Below, piece by piece: positions 1 to 10,936 of a DNA stretch of 55,608 bases. The notes below the pieces were generated by a model. It was not told where the DNA came from, made no database searches, and saw only the letters and a list, made by a program, of their open reading frames with translations. Position numbers and translations under genes: made by a program. The first letter of the stretch is position 1. Every line of letters begins with the position of its first letter. The DNA is taken from contig JAILHH010000027.1 of the NCBI GenBank assembly GCA_024695935.1, positions 1 through 55,608 of the forward strand. The letters are read 5' to 3'. This DNA comes from Acetatifactor sp. (GTDB lineage: Bacteria; Bacillota; Clostridia; Lachnospirales; Lachnospiraceae).

Positions 1-7
1 GCGACAT

Positions 8-80
8 GCTCGCGCCGAGCGCGGTTGACGACAGTCAACATGATACTCTCGCACGAAGTGCGATGTGCGCAGAGTGCGCA
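8..80. other. Train of four short perfect hairpins
   Basis: Four separate perfect inverted repeats follow each other: GCTCG/CGAGC (8-12, 16-20, loop 3), GTTGAC/GTCAAC (24-29, 34-39, loop 4), TCGCAC/GTGCGA (49-54, 58-63, loop 3) and TGCGCA/TGCGCA (66-71, 75-80, loop 3). They lie downstream of the rpoC terminator in the direction of rpoC transcription. I see no convincing gene here. The function is unknown; the stretch could be part of a larger intergenic repeat cut by the window edge. Confidence 0.6.
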
Positions 81-90
81 TCCATAGCGG

Positions 91-141
91 AGCGCTTTTT
101 ACTTTATAGGAATGCGAAGCAATTTCCTATAAAGTAAAAAA
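91..141. repeat. Inverted-repeat element, copy 1 (after rpoC)
   Basis: A perfect 17-bp inverted repeat (96-112 and 124-140) surrounds an 11-nt centre that itself contains TGC-GAA-GCA. A diverged copy lies at 8229-8284. Both copies directly follow a terminator, and the start of the element supplies the terminator's U-tract on the minus strand. It is probably a small dispersed palindromic repeat; its abundance elsewhere cannot be judged from this window. Confidence 0.65.
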
Positions 142-164
142 GGCGTGGCTTTAAGCCACGCCTT
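140..164 (-). terminator. rpoC intrinsic terminator
   Basis: A 10-bp stem AAGGCGTGGC/GCCACGCCTT with a 5-nt loop lies just after the rpoC stop. On the minus strand it is followed by TTTTTACTTT. Plus-strand T residues also flank it, so it may work in both directions. Confidence 0.85.
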
Positions 165-170
165 AAATTT

Positions 171-3100
171 TTATTCTGTTACTTCTTCTGATTCTGTATC
201 AGCGACTTCGAAATTGTCTTCGAAGCCTTCTTCTGCATCCTCAGCGCTGTAATCAAGCTGTGATTCATCAATTACCAGATCATTGAAGGAATCAGTGTTA
301 AGAGAGATGTTTCTGTATCTCTTCATACCTGTACCTACAGGGATGAGCTTACCGATGATAACATTCTCTTTAAGTCCGATGAGGTTATCAACCTTACCCT
401 TAATGGCAGCCTCAGTAAGTACCTTTGTGGTCTCCTGGAATGATGCTGCTGAGAGGAATGAGTTGGTAGCAAGTGCTGACTTGGTGATACCTAAAATTAT
501 CTGAGTACCGTCTGCAAGTGTCTTACCTTCCTCTGTAAGTTTCTCGTTTGCATCCTCGAAGTCGAGTCTGTCAACAAGAGTACCGGGCAGAAATTCTGAG
601 TCTCCCGCATCGTTTACACGAACCTTCTTTAACATCTGGCGAACCAGAACCTCGATGTGCTTATCAGCGATATCAACACCCTGGAGACGGTAAACTCTCT
701 GTACCTCTCTGAGGAGATAATCCTGAACTGCACGAACACCCTTGATTTTTAAGAGGTCATGAGGATTTACGGAACCTTCTGTAAGTTCATCTCCGGCTTC
801 AAGCATCTGACCGTCAACAACCTTGATACGTGAGCCGTAAGGGATGAGGTAAGCCTTTGACTCGCCGTCTTCACCTGTGATATAAACTTCACGTTTTTTC
901 TTTGTATCTCTGATCTCAACCTTACCGCCAAACTCTGCGATGATTGCAAGTCCCTTGGGCTTACGAGCCTCGAAAAGCTCCTCTACACGGGGAAGACCCT
1001 GTGTGATATCATCACCGGCAACACCACCGGTATGGAAGGTTCTCATTGTAAGCTGTGTACCGGGCTCACCGATGGACTGAGCAGCGATGATACCGACTGC
1101 TTCACCGACCTGAACGGCTTCACCGGTTGCCATGTTGGCACCGTAACACTTAGCACAGATTCCGATATGTGATCTACATGTAAGGATGGTACGGATCTTA
1201 ACCTTTTCGATGGGGTTGCCATCTTTATCAACGCCGACTGAGAGGATCTTTGCCGCTCTTGAAGGTGTGATCATGTGGTTTCTCTTTACGATCATATTGC
1301 CATCTTTATCATAGATAGACTCGCATGTATATCTTCCTGTGATACGATCCTTTAAGCCTTCGATGGTCTCTTTTCCGTCCATGAATGCCTTTACTTCGAT
1401 TCCGGGAATCTCGTAATTGGGATCTGCTTTAATTCTGTCTTCCACACAGTCTGTCTCTCTGATGGAGAGTTCCTGTGAAACGTCAACCATTCGACGTGTA
1501 AGGTAACCGGAGTCAGCTGTTCTAAGAGCTGTATCGGAAAGACCCTTACGAGCACCATGCGCTGACATGAAGTACTCCAGTACGTCAAGACCTTCACGGA
1601 AGTTTGACTTGATAGGAAGCTCGATGGTACGTCCGGTTGTATCTGCCATAAGTCCACGCATACCTGCAAGCTGCTTGATCTGCTGGTTTGAACCACGGGC
1701 ACCGGAGTCAGCCATCATGAAGATGTTATTGTATTTATCAAGACCGTTGAGAAGCTTATCTGTAAGCACTTTATCAGTCTCGTTCCATGTCTCTACAACT
1801 GCACGGTATCTTTCCTCTTCTGTGATAAGACCACGTCTGAAGTTAGCAGCGATCTTGTCAACTGTATGCTGTGCCTGCTCGAGGAGTTCGGGCTTCTCGG
1901 GAGGAACGGTCATATCTGAAATGGAAACTGTCATGGCAGCTCTTGTTGAGTACTTGTAACCGATAGCTTTTACATCGTCAAGCACTTCAGCTGTTCTTAC
2001 AGCACCGTGAGTATTGATTACTTTTTCAAGGATCTGCTTAAGCTGTTTCTTTCCTACATGGAATTCAACTTCGGGCTTAAGTGCATTCTCTGCTGTTGTA
2101 CGATCCACATATCCAAGGTCCTGAGGAAGGATCTCGTTGAAGAGAAGACGACCGAGGGTGGTCTGAACGATACCTGTTACTACAGTGCCGTCCTCCTCAA
2201 CACCTGTTCTCTTTACATTGATGAACTGGTGGAGGGTGATCTCCTTGTTCTCGTAGGCAAGATATGCCTCATTTGTGGAATTGTAATATCTGCCGAGGAT
2301 ATCAACGAGGAAGCATGTTACAACACGGTTTCTCTCAGGGTCAACGCAAACCTTTACGATGGACTCTTCATTGAGAGGTGTACCCTTGATAGCTGCAACT
2401 TTTTCCTTTGCCTTGGCTGCATCGCCTTCCTTTGAAAGGTCAAGGCCTTTTACTGCCTTTGCGATTGCTTCCTGATATTTCTGATAAGCTTCCTTTGCCT
2501 CATCGATTGACGCAAACTCAGCTACCACATTGTCTGTAAACTCTTTTTCCGAAGAGTGGTCTACATATTTGTGCATTGTCAGATAGTAGATACCAAGGAC
2601 CATATCCTGTGAAGGAACAGCCACGGGGCCACCGTCTGAAGGCTTTAAGAGGTTGTTGGGTGACAGAAGAAGGAATCTGCACTCAGCCTGAGCCTCCTGG
2701 CTTAAAGGAAGGTGAACGGCCATCTGATCACCGTCGAAGTCGGCGTTGAACGCTGTACATACGAGGGGATGAAGCTTAATAGCCTTACCTTCTACCAAAA
2801 TAGGCTCAAATGCCTGGATACCGAGTCTGTGAAGTGTCGGAGCACGGTTGAGCATTACGGGATGCTCTTTGATAACGTCCTCAAGCACGTCCCAAACCTT
2901 TGTATCAAGTCTCTCTACGAGTTTCTTTGCATTCTTTATGTTCTGGCTGATTCCCTTGAAAACAAGCTCCTTCATAACGAAGGGTTTGAAAAGCTCGATA
3001 GCCATTTCCTTGGGGAGACCGCACTGATAGATCTTAAGTTCGGGTCCAACCACGATAACGGAACGTCCTGAGTAGTCAACACGCTTACCGAGAAGGTTCT

Positions 3101-4109
3101 GACGGAAACGTCCGCTCTTACCTTTGAGCATGTCTGAAAGGGACTTAAGTGCACGGTTTCCGGGACCTGTAACAGGTCTTCCGCGTCTGCCGTTATCTAT
3201 AAGTGCATCGACAGCCTCCTGAAGCATTCTCTTCTCGTTTCTCACGATGATATCGGGAGCTCCGAGTTCGAGGAGTTTCTTTAAACGGTTATTTCTGTTG
3301 ATGATCCTTCTGTAAAGGTCATTTAAATCGGATGTCGCGAAACGTCCGCCTTCAAGCTGTACCATGGGACGAAGATCCGGAGGGATAACGGGAACTGCAT
3401 CCATTATCATCCACTCAGGCTTGTTGCCTGACTCACGGAATGCTTCCACAACCTCAAGTCTCTTGATGATACGTGCACGTTTCTGGCCTGAAGCATCTTC
3501 AAGGCCTGCCTTTAATTCCTCTGCATCACGGTCAAGGTCGATCTCTGCAAGAAGCTCTTTGATAGCCTCTGCACCCATGCCTACACGGAATTTAGATCCC
3601 CATGTCTCTCTTGCGTCGGAATATTCCTTTTCTGAGAGAACCTGCTTTTTCTCAAGTCCTGAATCTGCAGGATCGAGAACTATATAAGATGCAAAGTAAA
3701 GCACCTTTTCAAGCACACGGGGTGATAAGTCAAGGATAAGACCCATACGGCTGGGGATACCCTTGAAGTACCAAATATGAGATACAGGAGCAGCAAGCTC
3801 GATGTGGCCCATACGCTCACGACGTACGGAAGATTTCGTAACCTCAACACCACATCTGTCGCAGACTACACCTTTATATCTGATCTTTTTATATTTACCA
3901 CAGTGACATTCCCAATCTTTGCTGGGTCCGAAGATCTTTTCGCAGAAAAGACCGTCTCTCTCGGGCTTTAAGGTTCTGTAGTTGATGGTCTCGGGCTTTA
4001 ATACCTCGCCGTGTGACCACTCACGAATCTTCTCGGGAGAAGCAAGACCAATCTTGATTGCGTCAAATGTCAAAGGCTGATATGTAACTTCATTTGTTGT
4101 TTCAGGCAT
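171..4109 (-). CDS. rpoC: DNA-directed RNA polymerase subunit beta'
   Basis: Largest catalytic subunit of RNA polymerase. The protein has about 1312 residues. Near the N terminus four cysteines (about residues 68, 70, 83 and 86) form the zinc-binding site; the invariant NADFDGD motif at about 455-461 binds the catalytic magnesium; a second cysteine cluster ([11 protein letters not shown]) lies in the C-terminal half; and the trigger-loop region is intact. I place the start at the ATG at 4109 because GGGAG sits at good spacing before it; the open frame extends upstream to a GTG that abuts the Shine-Dalgarno itself. The gene begins 23 bp after the rpoB stop and is surely co-transcribed with it. 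The acidic C-terminal tail is ordinary for clostridial beta' subunits. Confidence 0.98.
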   Translation of the reverse strand: MPETTNEVTYQPLTFDAIKIGLASPEKIREWSHGEVLKPETINYRTLKPERDGLFCEKIFGPSKDWECHCGKYKKIRYKGVVCDRCGVEVTKSSVRRERMGHIELAAPVSHIWYFKGIPSRMGLILDLSPRVLEKVLYFASYIVLDPADSGLEKKQVLSEKEYSDARETWGSKFRVGMGAEAIKELLAEIDLDRDAEELKAGLEDASGQKRARIIKRLEVVEAFRESGNKPEWMIMDAVPVIPPDLRPMVQLEGGRFATSDLNDLYRRIINRNNRLKKLLELGAPDIIVRNEKRMLQEAVDALIDNGRRGRPVTGPGNRALKSLSDMLKGKSGRFRQNLLGKRVDYSGRSVIVVGPELKIYQCGLPKEMAIELFKPFVMKELVFKGISQNIKNAKKLVERLDTKVWDVLEDVIKEHPVMLNRAPTLHRLGIQAFEPILVEGKAIKLHPLVCTAFNADFDGDQMAVHLPLSQEAQAECRFLLLSPNNLLKPSDGGPVAVPSQDMVLGIYYLTMHKYVDHSSEKEFTDNVVAEFASIDEAKEAYQKYQEAIAKAVKGLDLSKEGDAAKAKEKVAAIKGTPLNEESIVKVCVDPERNRVVTCFLVDILGRYYNSTNEAYLAYENKEITLHQFINVKRTGVEEDGTVVTGIVQTTLGRLLFNEILPQDLGYVDRTTAENALKPEVEFHVGKKQLKQILEKVINTHGAVRTAEVLDDVKAIGYKYSTRAAMTVSISDMTVPPEKPELLEQAQHTVDKIAANFRRGLITEEERYRAVVETWNETDKVLTDKLLNGLDKYNNIFMMADSGARGSNQQIKQLAGMRGLMADTTGRTIELPIKSNFREGLDVLEYFMSAHGARKGLSDTALRTADSGYLTRRMVDVSQELSIRETDCVEDRIKADPNYEIPGIEVKAFMDGKETIEGLKDRITGRYTCESIYDKDGNMIVKRNHMITPSRAAKILSVGVDKDGNPIEKVKIRTILTCRSHIGICAKCYGANMATGEAVQVGEAVGIIAAQSIGEPGTQLTMRTFHTGGVAGDDITQGLPRVEELFEARKPKGLAIIAEFGGKVEIRDTKKKREVYITGEDGESKAYLIPYGSRIKVVDGQMLEAGDELTEGSVNPHDLLKIKGVRAVQDYLLREVQRVYRLQGVDIADKHIEVLVRQMLKKVRVNDAGDSEFLPGTLVDRLDFEDANEKLTEEGKTLADGTQIILGITKSALATNSFLSAASFQETTKVLTEAAIKGKVDNLIGLKENVIIGKLIPVGTGMKRYRNISLNTDSFNDLVIDESQLDYSAEDAEEGFEDNFEVADTESEEVTE

Positions 4110-4132
4110 TACTACTGGCACTCCCTTCTTTT

Positions 4133-7100
4133 TTATTCATCTGCACCGTCATAATCGAAGTCGAAATCTTCTTCTGATTCGAATTCATCAACTTCGTCTT
4201 CCGCTGCAACGAGTTCACCGCTTTCGTCAAATTCCTGGGTCTGGAAACCGTCATGGTTCTGATCGTAATCGCTGTATTTGCGATCGTCGCCCATTACATC
4301 ACGGAAGTCAGTAGCCTCATTGAGATCGGCAGTCTCACCGATTTCAATCTCGTTCTGGTTCTCATCCAGCACTCTGATATCAAGACCAAGTGACTGTAAC
4401 TCCTTTAAAAGTACCTTGAATGACTCAGGGATACCGGGCTCAGGAATATTGTCACCCTTGATGATAGCTTCGTATGTCTTTACACGTCCAACCACATCAT
4501 CGGACTTAACGGTAATGATCTCCTGAAGGGTGTATGATGCACCGTATGCCTCAAGAGCCCAAACCTCCATCTCACCGAAACGCTGTCCACCGAACTGAGC
4601 TTTACCACCCAGAGGCTGCTGTGTAACAAGTGAGTACGGTCCGGTAGAACGAGCATGGATCTTATCGTCTACCAGGTGGTGGAGTTTCAGGTAATGCATG
4701 TGACCGATGGTTACGGGGCTGTCGAAGTATTCTCCTGTTCTACCGTCGCGAAGTCTTACCTTACCGTCGCTGGAGATAGGAACGCCCTTCCAGAGCTTTC
4801 TGTGGTCACGGTTTGTTGACAGATACTCAAATACCTCAGGAAGAAGTTCATCCTTGTGGAGGCTTGTGAAAGTAGGTGCCTTCTTGTCATACTCTGTTCC
4901 GTTCTTTGCAGCTTCGGCCTTTGCCTCTGCGTCATCGAAAGGAAGATTTACATAATCGTTTGCAAGTAAGAGTGTATCCTGGATATCACGCTCGTTCGCA
5001 CCGTCGAATACGGGTGTTGCAACGTTGAAACCAAGAGCCTTTGCTGCAAGTGAAAGGTGGATCTCAAGGACCTGACCGATGTTCATACGGGAAGGAACGC
5101 CCAGAGGGTTAAGTACGATATCCAAAGGACGACCGTTGGGAAGATAAGGCATATCCTCAACAGGAAGTACTCTGGAGACAACACCCTTGTTACCGTGACG
5201 ACCGGCCATCTTATCTCCGACAGAGATCTTTCTCTTCTGTGCTATATAAATTCTGACTGCCATATTTACACCGGGTGAAAGCTCATCGCTGTTCTCTCTT
5301 GTAAATACTTTGGCGTCTACTACTATACCATATTCTCCGTGAGGAACCTTGAGGGATGTATCTCTTACCTCTCTTGCCTTCTCACCAAAGATTGCTCTAA
5401 GGAGTCTCTCCTCGGCTGTAAGCTCTGTCTCTCCCTTGGGAGTAACTTTACCGACTAAGATATCACCGGCTCTTACCTCAGCACCGATCCTGATGATTCC
5501 GCGGTCATCCAGGTCACGGAGTGCATCATCGCCGACACCGGGCACGTCACGTGTGATCTCCTCGGGTCCGAGCTTTGTATCTCTTGCTTCTGCTTCATAT
5601 TCCTCAATATGAACGGAAGTATAAACATCATCTCTTACGAGTCTCTCTGATAAAAGTACAGCATCCTCGTAGTTGTAACCTTCCCATGTCATGAATCCGA
5701 TAAGAGGATTCTTTCCAAGGGCAAGCTCTCCCATGCTGGTGGAAGGTCCGTCAGCGATCACCTGGCCCTTCTTTACCTTGTCGCCCTTAAATACGATGGG
5801 CTTCTGGTTGTAGCAGTTTGACTGGTTACTTCTGGAGAATTTAGTAAGGCGATACTCTCTGACCTCACCCTTCTCCTCTTTGATCCTGATAAGTTTGGAA
5901 GATGAATAAACAACTTCACCTGCTTCTTTTGCAACCACGCAGACACCTGAGTCAACAGCTGCCTTGGGCTCCATACCTGTACCTACAACGGGTGCCTCTG
6001 TCATAAGAAGAGGAACGGCCTGACGCTGCATGTTTGATCCCATGAGGGCGCGGTTAGCATCGTCGTTCTGCAGGAAAGGAATGAGCGCTGTAGCGATGGA
6101 GAATACCATTCTGGGGGATACGTCCATGTAATCGAACATAGCCTTGGGATACTCCTGTGTCTCCTCGCGGAAACGTCCGGAAACGGAGTTACGTACAAAA
6201 TGTCCGTTCTCATCAAGCTGCTCTGAAGCCTGAGCTACATGATAATTATCCTCTTCATCTGCTGTCATGTATACAACCTCATCGGTTACGACAGGGTTCT
6301 GAGGATCTGTCTTGTCGATCTTTCTGTAAGGAGCCTCAACAAAACCGTACTCATTGATCCTTGCAAAGGATGCAAGTGAGTTGATAAGTCCGATGTTAGG
6401 TCCTTCAGGTGTCTCAATAGGACACATTCTACCATAGTGTGAGTAGTGAACGTCTCGAACCTCGAATCCGGCACGGTCTCTTGACAGACCACCGGGACCA
6501 AGTGCGGAGAGACGTCTCTTGTGAGTAAGCTCACCTAAGGGGTTATTCTGATCCATGAACTGTGAAAGCTGTGAAGAACCAAAGAACTCTTTTACAGCTG
6601 CAGTCACGGGCTTAATGTTTATAAGTGACTGAGGTGAGATCTCCTCAGCATCATGTGTTGTCATACGTTCTCTGACAACTCTTTCCATTCTGGAAAGACC
6701 TATACGATACTGGTTCTGGAGAAGTTCTCCCACAGCACGGATACGTCTGTTGCCCAAATGGTCGATATCGTCATCGTTTCCAAGTCCCCACTCAAGGTGC
6801 ATATTGTAATTGATGGAAGCAAAGATATCTTCCTTTGTAATATGCTTGGGAACAAGTTCGTGTACATTTTTCCTGATAGCCTCTGCAAGAGCTTCCTCGT
6901 CATCGCCATACTCGTCGAGGATCTGCTTGAGCAAAGGATAGTAAACCTTCTCATGGATTCCGAAGTCTGCAGGGTTACAGTTTACATACTCTGTCAGATC
7001 AACAACCATGTTGGAAAGAACTTTTACATTTCTCTCCTCGGTCTGGATCACCACAAAAGGAACTGCCGCATTCTGGATCTTGTCAGCAAGTTCAACTGTA

Positions 7101-8041
7101 ACCTTGTCACCTGCGGATGCGAGGATCTCACCTGTTGAAGGATCCACAACATCAGCTGCAAGGATCTGATTTCTGACACGGTTTCTGAATGCAAGTTTCT
7201 TGTTGAATTTATAACGGCCTACCTTGGCCAAATCATATCTTCTGGGGTCAAAGAACATTGCATTGATAAGGCTTTCCGCACTTTCAACGCTAAGAGGCTC
7301 TCCGGGACGGATCTTTTTGTATAACTCTAACAGACCCTGCTCATAGTTTTCAGCAGTGTCTTTTGAAAAGCTGGCTTCGATCTTGGGTTCATCGCCGAAA
7401 AGATCGAGGATTTCCTGGTTTGTGCCAACACCGAGTGCTCTTACGAGTACAGTGATGGGAACCTTACGTGTCCTGTCCACACGAACATAGAATACATCGT
7501 TTGAATCGGTTTCGTATTCAAGCCATGCACCACGGTTAGGGATAACGGTACATGAATAGAGGGTCTTACCGATCTTGTCATGACCTATTCCATAATAAAT
7601 ACCGGGAGAACGAACAAGCTGTGATACGATAACTCGCTCTGCACCGTTTATTACGAATGTACCGGTTTCTGTCATAAGAGGCAGATCACCCATGAAAATC
7701 TCATGCTCGCTGATCTCTTCTTTTTCTTTATTGTAAAGACGGACCTTAACCTTTAAGGGAGCTGCGTATGTTGCATCTCTCTCTTTACACTCTTCAATAG
7801 AATATTTGACATCGTCTCTGCAAAGTTCAAAATCAACAAACTCAAGGCTTAAAGATCCGCTGTAATCAGCGATGGGAGAGATATCGTCAAATACCTCTTT
7901 TAAACCTTCATCCAAAAACCATTGATAGGAGTCCTTTTGAACTTCAATAAGGTTCGGCATCTCGAGAACTTCTTTTTGTCTTGCGTAGCTCATACGCATA
8001 ACTTTGCTTTCGGGTACCGGACGTATTCTGTTCTTTTCCAT
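4133..8041 (-). CDS. rpoB: DNA-directed RNA polymerase subunit beta
   Basis: Second catalytic subunit of RNA polymerase. The sequence starting [13 protein letters not shown] is full length for Firmicutes. The rifampicin-binding cluster reads [15 protein letters not shown] and then [13 protein letters not shown], with the wild-type Asp, His and Ser positions, so no classical rifampicin-resistance change is visible. The C-terminal region keeps the conserved [22 protein letters not shown]-type block. The frame is open further upstream to 8101, but GGGGTG lies 8 nt before the ATG at 8041, which fits best. A very acidic C-terminal tail (about 80 residues rich in Asp/Glu) follows the conserved core. 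It forms an operon with rpoC and has its own promoter upstream. Confidence 0.97.
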   Translation of the reverse strand: MEKNRIRPVPESKVMRMSYARQKEVLEMPNLIEVQKDSYQWFLDEGLKEVFDDISPIADYSGSLSLEFVDFELCRDDVKYSIEECKERDATYAAPLKVKVRLYNKEKEEISEHEIFMGDLPLMTETGTFVINGAERVIVSQLVRSPGIYYGIGHDKIGKTLYSCTVIPNRGAWLEYETDSNDVFYVRVDRTRKVPITVLVRALGVGTNQEILDLFGDEPKIEASFSKDTAENYEQGLLELYKKIRPGEPLSVESAESLINAMFFDPRRYDLAKVGRYKFNKKLAFRNRVRNQILAADVVDPSTGEILASAGDKVTVELADKIQNAAVPFVVIQTEERNVKVLSNMVVDLTEYVNCNPADFGIHEKVYYPLLKQILDEYGDDEEALAEAIRKNVHELVPKHITKEDIFASINYNMHLEWGLGNDDDIDHLGNRRIRAVGELLQNQYRIGLSRMERVVRERMTTHDAEEISPQSLINIKPVTAAVKEFFGSSQLSQFMDQNNPLGELTHKRRLSALGPGGLSRDRAGFEVRDVHYSHYGRMCPIETPEGPNIGLINSLASFARINEYGFVEAPYRKIDKTDPQNPVVTDEVVYMTADEEDNYHVAQASEQLDENGHFVRNSVSGRFREETQEYPKAMFDYMDVSPRMVFSIATALIPFLQNDDANRALMGSNMQRQAVPLLMTEAPVVGTGMEPKAAVDSGVCVVAKEAGEVVYSSSKLIRIKEEKGEVREYRLTKFSRSNQSNCYNQKPIVFKGDKVKKGQVIADGPSTSMGELALGKNPLIGFMTWEGYNYEDAVLLSERLVRDDVYTSVHIEEYEAEARDTKLGPEEITRDVPGVGDDALRDLDDRGIIRIGAEVRAGDILVGKVTPKGETELTAEERLLRAIFGEKAREVRDTSLKVPHGEYGIVVDAKVFTRENSDELSPGVNMAVRIYIAQKRKISVGDKMAGRHGNKGVVSRVLPVEDMPYLPNGRPLDIVLNPLGVPSRMNIGQVLEIHLSLAAKALGFNVATPVFDGANERDIQDTLLLANDYVNLPFDDAEAKAEAAKNGTEYDKKAPTFTSLHKDELLPEVFEYLSTNRDHRKLWKGVPISSDGKVRLRDGRTGEYFDSPVTIGHMHYLKLHHLVDDKIHARSTGPYSLVTQQPLGGKAQFGGQRFGEMEVWALEAYGASYTLQEIITVKSDDVVGRVKTYEAIIKGDNIPEPGIPESFKVLLKELQSLGLDIRVLDENQNEIEIGETADLNEATDFRDVMGDDRKYSDYDQNHDGFQTQEFDESGELVAAEDEVDEFESEEDFDFDYDGADE

Positions 8042-8116
8042 TGACATTTCACCCCGTTCTAAATGATTATATGCAATATAAAAATAAGCATACGTTTGCA
8101 CAATAGCGCATCATCC

Positions 8117-8145
8117 ATATTATCACAGTTTGTAAATGGGGTCAA
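8117..8145 (-). promoter_or_regulatory. Sigma-A promoter of rpoBC
   Basis: On the minus strand TTGACC (8140-8145) and TAATAT (8117-8122) are separated by exactly 17 nt. This places the start point about 65 nt before the rpoB start codon. The rplL terminator lies upstream, so rpoBC is transcribed at least partly on its own. Confidence 0.75.
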
Positions 8146-8228
8146 GGTAATTTTTCGAATTGTTTTAGAAAATTTGTAAAATAGAAAAAATAAAGACGGT
8201 CATTTAATAATTCGTTTCTATGCGTCCA

Positions 8229-8284
8229 CAGGGGAGCATTTTTTACTTCATTGGAACAGGGAGCAATTTCCTAAAAAGTAAAAC
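8229..8284. repeat. Inverted-repeat element, copy 2 (after rplL)
   Basis: This is a degenerate copy of the element at 91-141. It shares GGAGC followed by a T-run and ACTT, the central GCAATTTCCT and the end AAGTAAAA. The arms no longer pair perfectly. It again sits directly behind a terminator hairpin and provides that terminator's minus-strand U-tract. Confidence 0.6.
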
Positions 8285-8305
8285 CGGGGCAGTTAAACTG
8301 CCCCG
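8285..8305 (-). terminator. rplL intrinsic terminator
   Basis: A 10-bp stem CGGGGCAGTT/AACTGCCCCG with a one-base centre lies 43 bp after rplL. On the minus strand GTTTTACTTTTTAG follows. It ends the rplJ-rplL transcript. Confidence 0.85.
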
Positions 8306-8348
8306 TAGTTTTATTGAACTAATATCAAAATCTTGAAATGGATTTAAA

Positions 8349-8723
8349 TTACTTAAGAGTAACCTTTGCTCCAACTTCCTCAAGTTTCTTCTTGATATCC
8401 TCAGCCTCTTCCTTAGAAGCGCCTTCCTTAACAACCTTGGGAGCGCCGTCAACAACGTCCTTTGCTTCCTTAAGTCCAAGTCCGGTTACCTCACGAACAA
8501 CCTTGATAACCTTAACCTTCTCAGCACCTACTTCTGTAAGCTCTACGTCGAACTCGCTCTTCTCTTCCTCAGCTGCGCCTGCTGCAGGACCTGCTGCAAC
8601 TACAACGCCTGCTGCTGCAGATACGCCGAACTCTTCTTCACAAGCTTTTACAAGATCATTTAATTCTAATACAGATAACTCTTTGATAGCATCAATAAGT
8701 TCCTGAGCTGTTAATTTAGCCAT
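8349..8723 (-). CDS. rplL: 50S ribosomal protein L7/L12
   Basis: Stalk protein of the large ribosomal subunit that recruits translation factors. At 124 residues it has normal length, with the N-terminal dimerisation domain (about 1-32), an Ala-rich flexible hinge (about 36-52) and the C-terminal factor-binding domain with [17 protein letters not shown] precedes the ATG. It lies 77 bp after rplJ in the same operon; the L10-L12 pair are partners in the stalk and are expected to be controlled together by the L10 leader. Confidence 0.98.
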   Translation of the reverse strand: MAKLTAQELIDAIKELSVLELNDLVKACEEEFGVSAAAGVVVAAGPAAGAAEEEKSEFDVELTEVGAEKVKVIKVVREVTGLGLKEAKDVVDGAPKVVKEGASKEEAEDIKKKLEEVGAKVTLK

Positions 8724-8800
8724 TTTTATTTTCCTCCGTTTTAAATAAATTTAAAAAAATTGATAGTTTTCATTTTCCTATATTCATAGGTATCTGCCGA

Positions 8801-9373
8801 TTACTCAGCAGGTGTCTCTGCAGCCTCAGCTACAGGTGCCTCAGCGGGAGCTTCTGCTTCCTCTTTAGCGGGTGCCTCACATGCACTTGCGCCGCCTTTT
8901 TCAGCAAGCTGATTCATGACGCGAGCGAAGTTGGTGATAGGACTCTGTAATGAACCAAGCAGTTTTGAGATAAGAACCTCTCTTGAAGGAATTGCAGCGA
9001 TTGCTGACATTCCCTTAGCGTCGTAAACAACGCCTTCAACAACACCGGCCTTGATCTCAAGCTTGTCATTTGTCTTAGCGAACTGTGCAAGTACTCTCGC
9101 AGGAGCTGTTGCATCATCCTTACCGATCGCGATAGCATTGGGTCCTTCAAGATATTCTGAAAGTGCCTCGAAATCTGTACCTTTGAATGCAAAGTTCATG
9201 AAAGTGTTTTTGTAAACCTTGTAAGTTACGCCTGCCTCACGAAGACTCTTACGAAGCTGAGTATCCTGCTCAACTGTAAGTCCACGGTAGTCAACAACTA
9301 CGACTGACTGAGCGTCTTTGATGTTTTCGGAAATCTCATCAACGATGGGTTTCTTTAATTCGATCTTTGCCAT
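8801..9373 (-). CDS. rplJ: 50S ribosomal protein L10
   Basis: Base of the ribosomal stalk; it binds 23S rRNA and several L7/L12 dimers. The 190-residue protein carries the conserved VVVDYRGLTVEQ and the YKVYKNT core. It is longer than the usual ~165-175 residues because of an Ala/Glu/Pro-rich tail of about 25 residues after the L12-binding helix. AGGAGG lies 7 nt before the ATG. A typical L10 leader RNA lies upstream, so excess L10 is expected to repress the operon. Confidence 0.97.
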   Translation of the reverse strand: MAKIELKKPIVDEISENIKDAQSVVVVDYRGLTVEQDTQLRKSLREAGVTYKVYKNTFMNFAFKGTDFEALSEYLEGPNAIAIGKDDATAPARVLAQFAKTNDKLEIKAGVVEGVVYDAKGMSAIAAIPSREVLISKLLGSLQSPITNFARVMNQLAEKGGASACEAPAKEEAEAPAEAPVAEAAETPAE

Positions 9374-9415
9374 TTTTTTACCTCCTGTTAGAATATGCCG
9401 AAGTAAAAAGCAATA

Positions 9416-9536
9416 TAATGAAAAATCCCCGGAAAATCTCCGAGGAATAATGATTAAGCTTCGCTTTAACTTCCTCGGTAGGCGCTTCGCTTACGGATTT
9501 CTCCACCTACTGTCTTCGGCTGTCGTTTGCACGACC
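9416..9536 (-). ncRNA. L10 leader (ribosomal protein autoregulatory RNA)
   Basis: The minus-strand RNA between the rplJ promoter and start codon contains CCGAAGACAGTAGGTGG and later GCCTACCGAGG, the signature segments of the Firmicute L10 leader, which pair with each other (GTAGG/CCTAC). L10-L12 binds this fold to control rplJL. A terminator-like hairpin closes the leader, and its CCTCGG arm repeats the CCGAGG sequence of the leader stem, so the two folds can compete. Confidence 0.88.
9421..9445 (-). terminator. Attenuator in the L10 leader
   Basis: On the minus strand CCTCGGA pairs with TTCCGGGG and is followed by ATTTTTCATT. It lies about 50 nt before the rplJ start, so it is an attenuator rather than an operon end. 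Confidence 0.75.
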
Positions 9537-9542
9537 TTTGTA

Positions 9543-9571
9543 ACAATATCATAGGGGCTGACAAAAGTCAA
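9543..9571 (-). promoter_or_regulatory. Promoter of rplJL
   Basis: TTGACT (9566-9571) and TATTGT (9543-9548) on the minus strand are 17 nt apart. The -35 box lies inside a 9-bp inverted repeat (9554-9575, GGGGTTGAC/GTCAGCCCC), so the promoter overlaps a hairpin in read-through RNA from rplA. Confidence 0.65.
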
Positions 9572-9602
9572 CCCCTATTTTTTCACTTAAATTATTTACT
9601 GA

Positions 9603-10295
9603 TTAAGCAAACTTGCTTGTGCTTACTCTGACGCCGGGGCCCATTGTAGATGTAAGAGTGATGCTCTTAATGTACTGGCCTTTAAGTGCGCTGGGTTTAG
9701 CCTTTACGATAGCTCCCATGAGTGCCTCAAAGTTCTCTTTGAGAGCGTCCTCTGTAAAGCTTACTTTACCAACGGGAACGTGTACGATATTAGCCTTGTC
9801 AAGTCTGTACTCGATCTTACCTGCTTTGATATCTGCAACAGCCTTTGTTACATCCATTGTAACTGTGCCGGCCTTAGGGTTGGGCATGAGACCTTTAGGT
9901 CCGAGAACCTTACCGAGACGACCGACAACACCCATCATATCAGGTGTAGCTACTACAACATCAAAATCAAGCCATCCATCATTCTGGATCTTGGGAATGA
10001 GTTCCTCACCGCCAACATAATCAGCGCCTGCAGCCTGAGCTTCGTCAAGCTTAGCACCCTTAGCGAATACGAGAACTTTAACAGTCTTACCTGTTCCGTT
10101 GGGAAGAACTACGGCACCACGGATCTGCTGTTCAGCATGACGTCCGTCGCAGCCTGTTCTGATATGTACTTCAACAGTTTCATCAAATTTTGCAGTTGCT
10201 GCTTTCTTTACAAGTGCAATTGCATCAGCGGGCTCATAGTATGTAGCGCGATCTACAAGCTTTGCAGCCTCGTTGTATTTCTTACCATGTTTCAT
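9603..10295 (-). CDS. rplA: 50S ribosomal protein L1
   Basis: L1 stalk protein that helps release deacylated tRNA, and translational repressor of its own operon. The protein starting [14 protein letters not shown] has 230 residues, the family norm, and includes the conserved PNPKAGTVT and the C-terminal [10 protein letters not shown]. The frame is open 15 codons further upstream, but GGAGG sits 7 nt before the ATG at 10295. It follows rplK by about 70 bp. An RNA copy of its rRNA target lies before rplK. Confidence 0.97.
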   Translation of the reverse strand: MKHGKKYNEAAKLVDRATYYEPADAIALVKKAATAKFDETVEVHIRTGCDGRHAEQQIRGAVVLPNGTGKTVKVLVFAKGAKLDEAQAAGADYVGGEELIPKIQNDGWLDFDVVVATPDMMGVVGRLGKVLGPKGLMPNPKAGTVTMDVTKAVADIKAGKIEYRLDKANIVHVPVGKVSFTEDALKENFEALMGAIVKAKPSALKGQYIKSITLTSTMGPGVRVSTSKFA

Positions 10296-10366
10296 TATTT
10301 TTCCTCCTAGGTTCAATCGACAACTTATGTTGTCTCCCATGTTTGTTAGTTAGTTACTGTCTCGGA

Positions 10367-10792
10367 TTACTCCTCAACCTTGATACCCATACTGCGTGCA
10401 GTACCTGCGATCATGCTCATAGCTGCCTCGATTGAAGCTGCGTTGAGGTCAGGCATCTTAAGCTCAGCGATCTCACGGAGCTTGTCCTTTGAGATTGTAG
10501 CAACCTTTGTCTTGTTAGGAACACCTGAACCTGACTTGATGTTGCAAGCTTTCTTTAAGAGTACTGCTGCAGGGGGAGTCTTAGTAATGAAACTAAAGCT
10601 TCTGTCTGCATATACTGTGATGACAACAGGGATGATAACATCGCCCTTATCTGCTGTCTTTGCGTTGAACTGCTTTGTGAATTCAACGATGTTCACTCCG
10701 TGCTGACCAAGTGCGGGTCCAACCGGGGGAGCCGGTGTTGCCTTGCCGGCAGGGATCTGTAATTTGATATAACCTTCTACCTTTTTTGCCAT
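10367..10792 (-). CDS. rplK: 50S ribosomal protein L11
   Basis: Large-subunit protein of the GTPase-associated centre. The 141-residue protein is of normal length, with the proline-rich [20 protein letters not shown]-terminal domain and a C-terminal domain ending [17 protein letters not shown] precedes the ATG. It is first gene of the rplK-rplA pair and is preceded by the L1-binding leader, so L1 probably shuts off translation of both genes. Confidence 0.98.
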   Translation of the reverse strand: MAKKVEGYIKLQIPAGKATPAPPVGPALGQHGVNIVEFTKQFNAKTADKGDVIIPVVITVYADRSFSFITKTPPAAVLLKKACNIKSGSGVPNKTKVATISKDKLREIAELKMPDLNAASIEAAMSMIAGTARSMGIKVEE

Positions 10793-10810
10793 TGTGGCAC
10801 CTCCTATTAT

Positions 10811-10853
10811 GTGGTAATTCGGCGCGGGAAGCGTACCTGCTTCCTGCTCCCAC
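10811..10853 (-). promoter_or_regulatory. L1-binding leader before rplK
   Basis: The minus strand reads GTGGGAGC, then a perfect hairpin GGAAGC-AGGTAC-GCTTCC, then CGCGCCGAATTACCAC. The two flanking segments resemble the L1 site of 23S rRNA (GGUGGGAGC and GGCGCCGGUGAAAUACCACC). It ends 18 nt before the rplK start, suited to translational repression by L1. Two more hairpins (GAAATGAC/GTCATTTC at 10855-10879 and an ATATTTAT stem near 10895-10922) fill the rest of the gap to nusG. Confidence 0.8.
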
Positions 10854-10936
10854 TGAAATGACCTAAGTTACGTCATTTCTTTGATTGTTGCCTATATTTA
10901 TTCGGACGAGCCGATAAATATCTGATTAAAAATAAA

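Noticed and set aside
171-8101. Many opposite-strand and shifted frames of 60-160 codons within rpoB and rpoC
   Set aside because: They are shadows of conserved coding sequence without ribosome-binding sites.
9554-9575. Terminator of rplA
   Set aside because: The hairpin has T residues only on the plus-strand side; on the rplA strand the sequence after it is TATGATATTG, so it is not a normal terminator for rplKA.
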